This document shows, in pieces, positions 6,119-6,162 of a stretch of 6,162 nucleotides of DNA. This DNA is from an uncultured bacterium. GTDB taxonomy: Bacteria; Bacillota; Clostridia; Lachnospirales; Lachnospiraceae. The number at the start of each line of letters is the position of its first letter. The stretch's first letter is position 1. Location: NCBI GenBank assembly GCA_947071365.1, contig CAMTFT010000122.1, positions 1 through 6,162 on the forward strand. The letters run 5' to 3'. Under the pieces are notes generated by a model. That model was not told the origin of the DNA. It did not search any database and saw only the letters and a program-made list of their open reading frames with translations. A program made the translations under genes and the position numbers.

Positions 6119-6162
6119 CTGTCTCTTATACACATCTGACGCTGCCGACGACTTAATAGGTG
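6119..6162 (-). other. Illumina Nextera adapter, reverse complement (artefact)
   Basis: This is not genomic. 6119..6151 is the reverse complement of the Nextera Read 1 adapter, starting with the 19-bp mosaic end CTGTCTCTTATACACATCT (6119..6137). 6152..6159 (CTTAATAG) is the reverse complement of the same i5 index as at the left end, and GTG begins the reverse P5 primer. It truncates nagA. Confidence 0.98.

Noticed and set aside
1..6162. A composite transposon with terminal inverted repeats
   Set aside because: The repeats are Nextera adapter, index and P5 primer sequence, and there is no transposase gene inside.

Overview
The window reads as a contig of about 6.07 kb of bacterial DNA (48..6118) capped at both ends by Illumina Nextera library adapter (1..47 and 6119..6162). 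The adapters form a perfect 44-bp terminal inverted repeat that imitates a transposon but is a sequencing artefact, and the two outermost genes (maf and nagA) are cut by it. The gene content, strong GGAGG-type ribosome binding sites, consensus sigma-A promoters, short spacers and balanced base composition suggest a low-to-mid-GC Gram-positive anaerobe of the class Clostridia, plausibly a gut Lachnospiraceae. That placement is an inference from style and protein flavour, not from a marker gene.

Layout. On the minus strand, reading from right to left from a strong promoter at 3933..3961: a small single-domain cupin; a zinc-ribbon protein with a long Ala/Glu-rich tail that seems to carry a one-base frameshift near its C-terminus; an iron-containing (group III) alcohol dehydrogenase; a long-form serine O-acetyltransferase (cysE type); an unrecognised 62-residue acidic protein; a hairpin at 319..342 that probably ends this unit; and the first 59 residues of a Maf nucleotide pyrophosphatase. 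On the plus strand, from a second consensus promoter at 4015..4043 divergent to the first, comes a 12-helix major facilitator transporter. It converges on the C-terminal two thirds of nagA (N-acetylglucosamine-6-phosphate deacetylase) on the minus strand, which runs off the right end.

The regulatory centre is the 260-bp divergent intergenic region 3857..4116. It holds two TTGACA promoters, each with a 17-bp spacer, an 8-bp perfect AT-rich inverted repeat between them, a perfect 13-bp tandem duplication, and a TGTATCAC/GTGATACA inverted repeat that brackets the cupin leader. These promoters also show that the longest open frames for the cupin and the transporter begin too early.

How the genes work together is only partly visible. 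CysE makes O-acetylserine for cysteine synthesis, the dehydrogenase handles an unknown alcohol or aldehyde, and the cupin may bind a small ligand, but no single pathway joins them. The transporter beside nagA could carry a sugar or amino sugar, but the two genes converge and are not co-transcribed. I see no convincing undescribed system. The points most worth checking are the frameshift in the zinc-ribbon gene and the architecture of the divergent control region.
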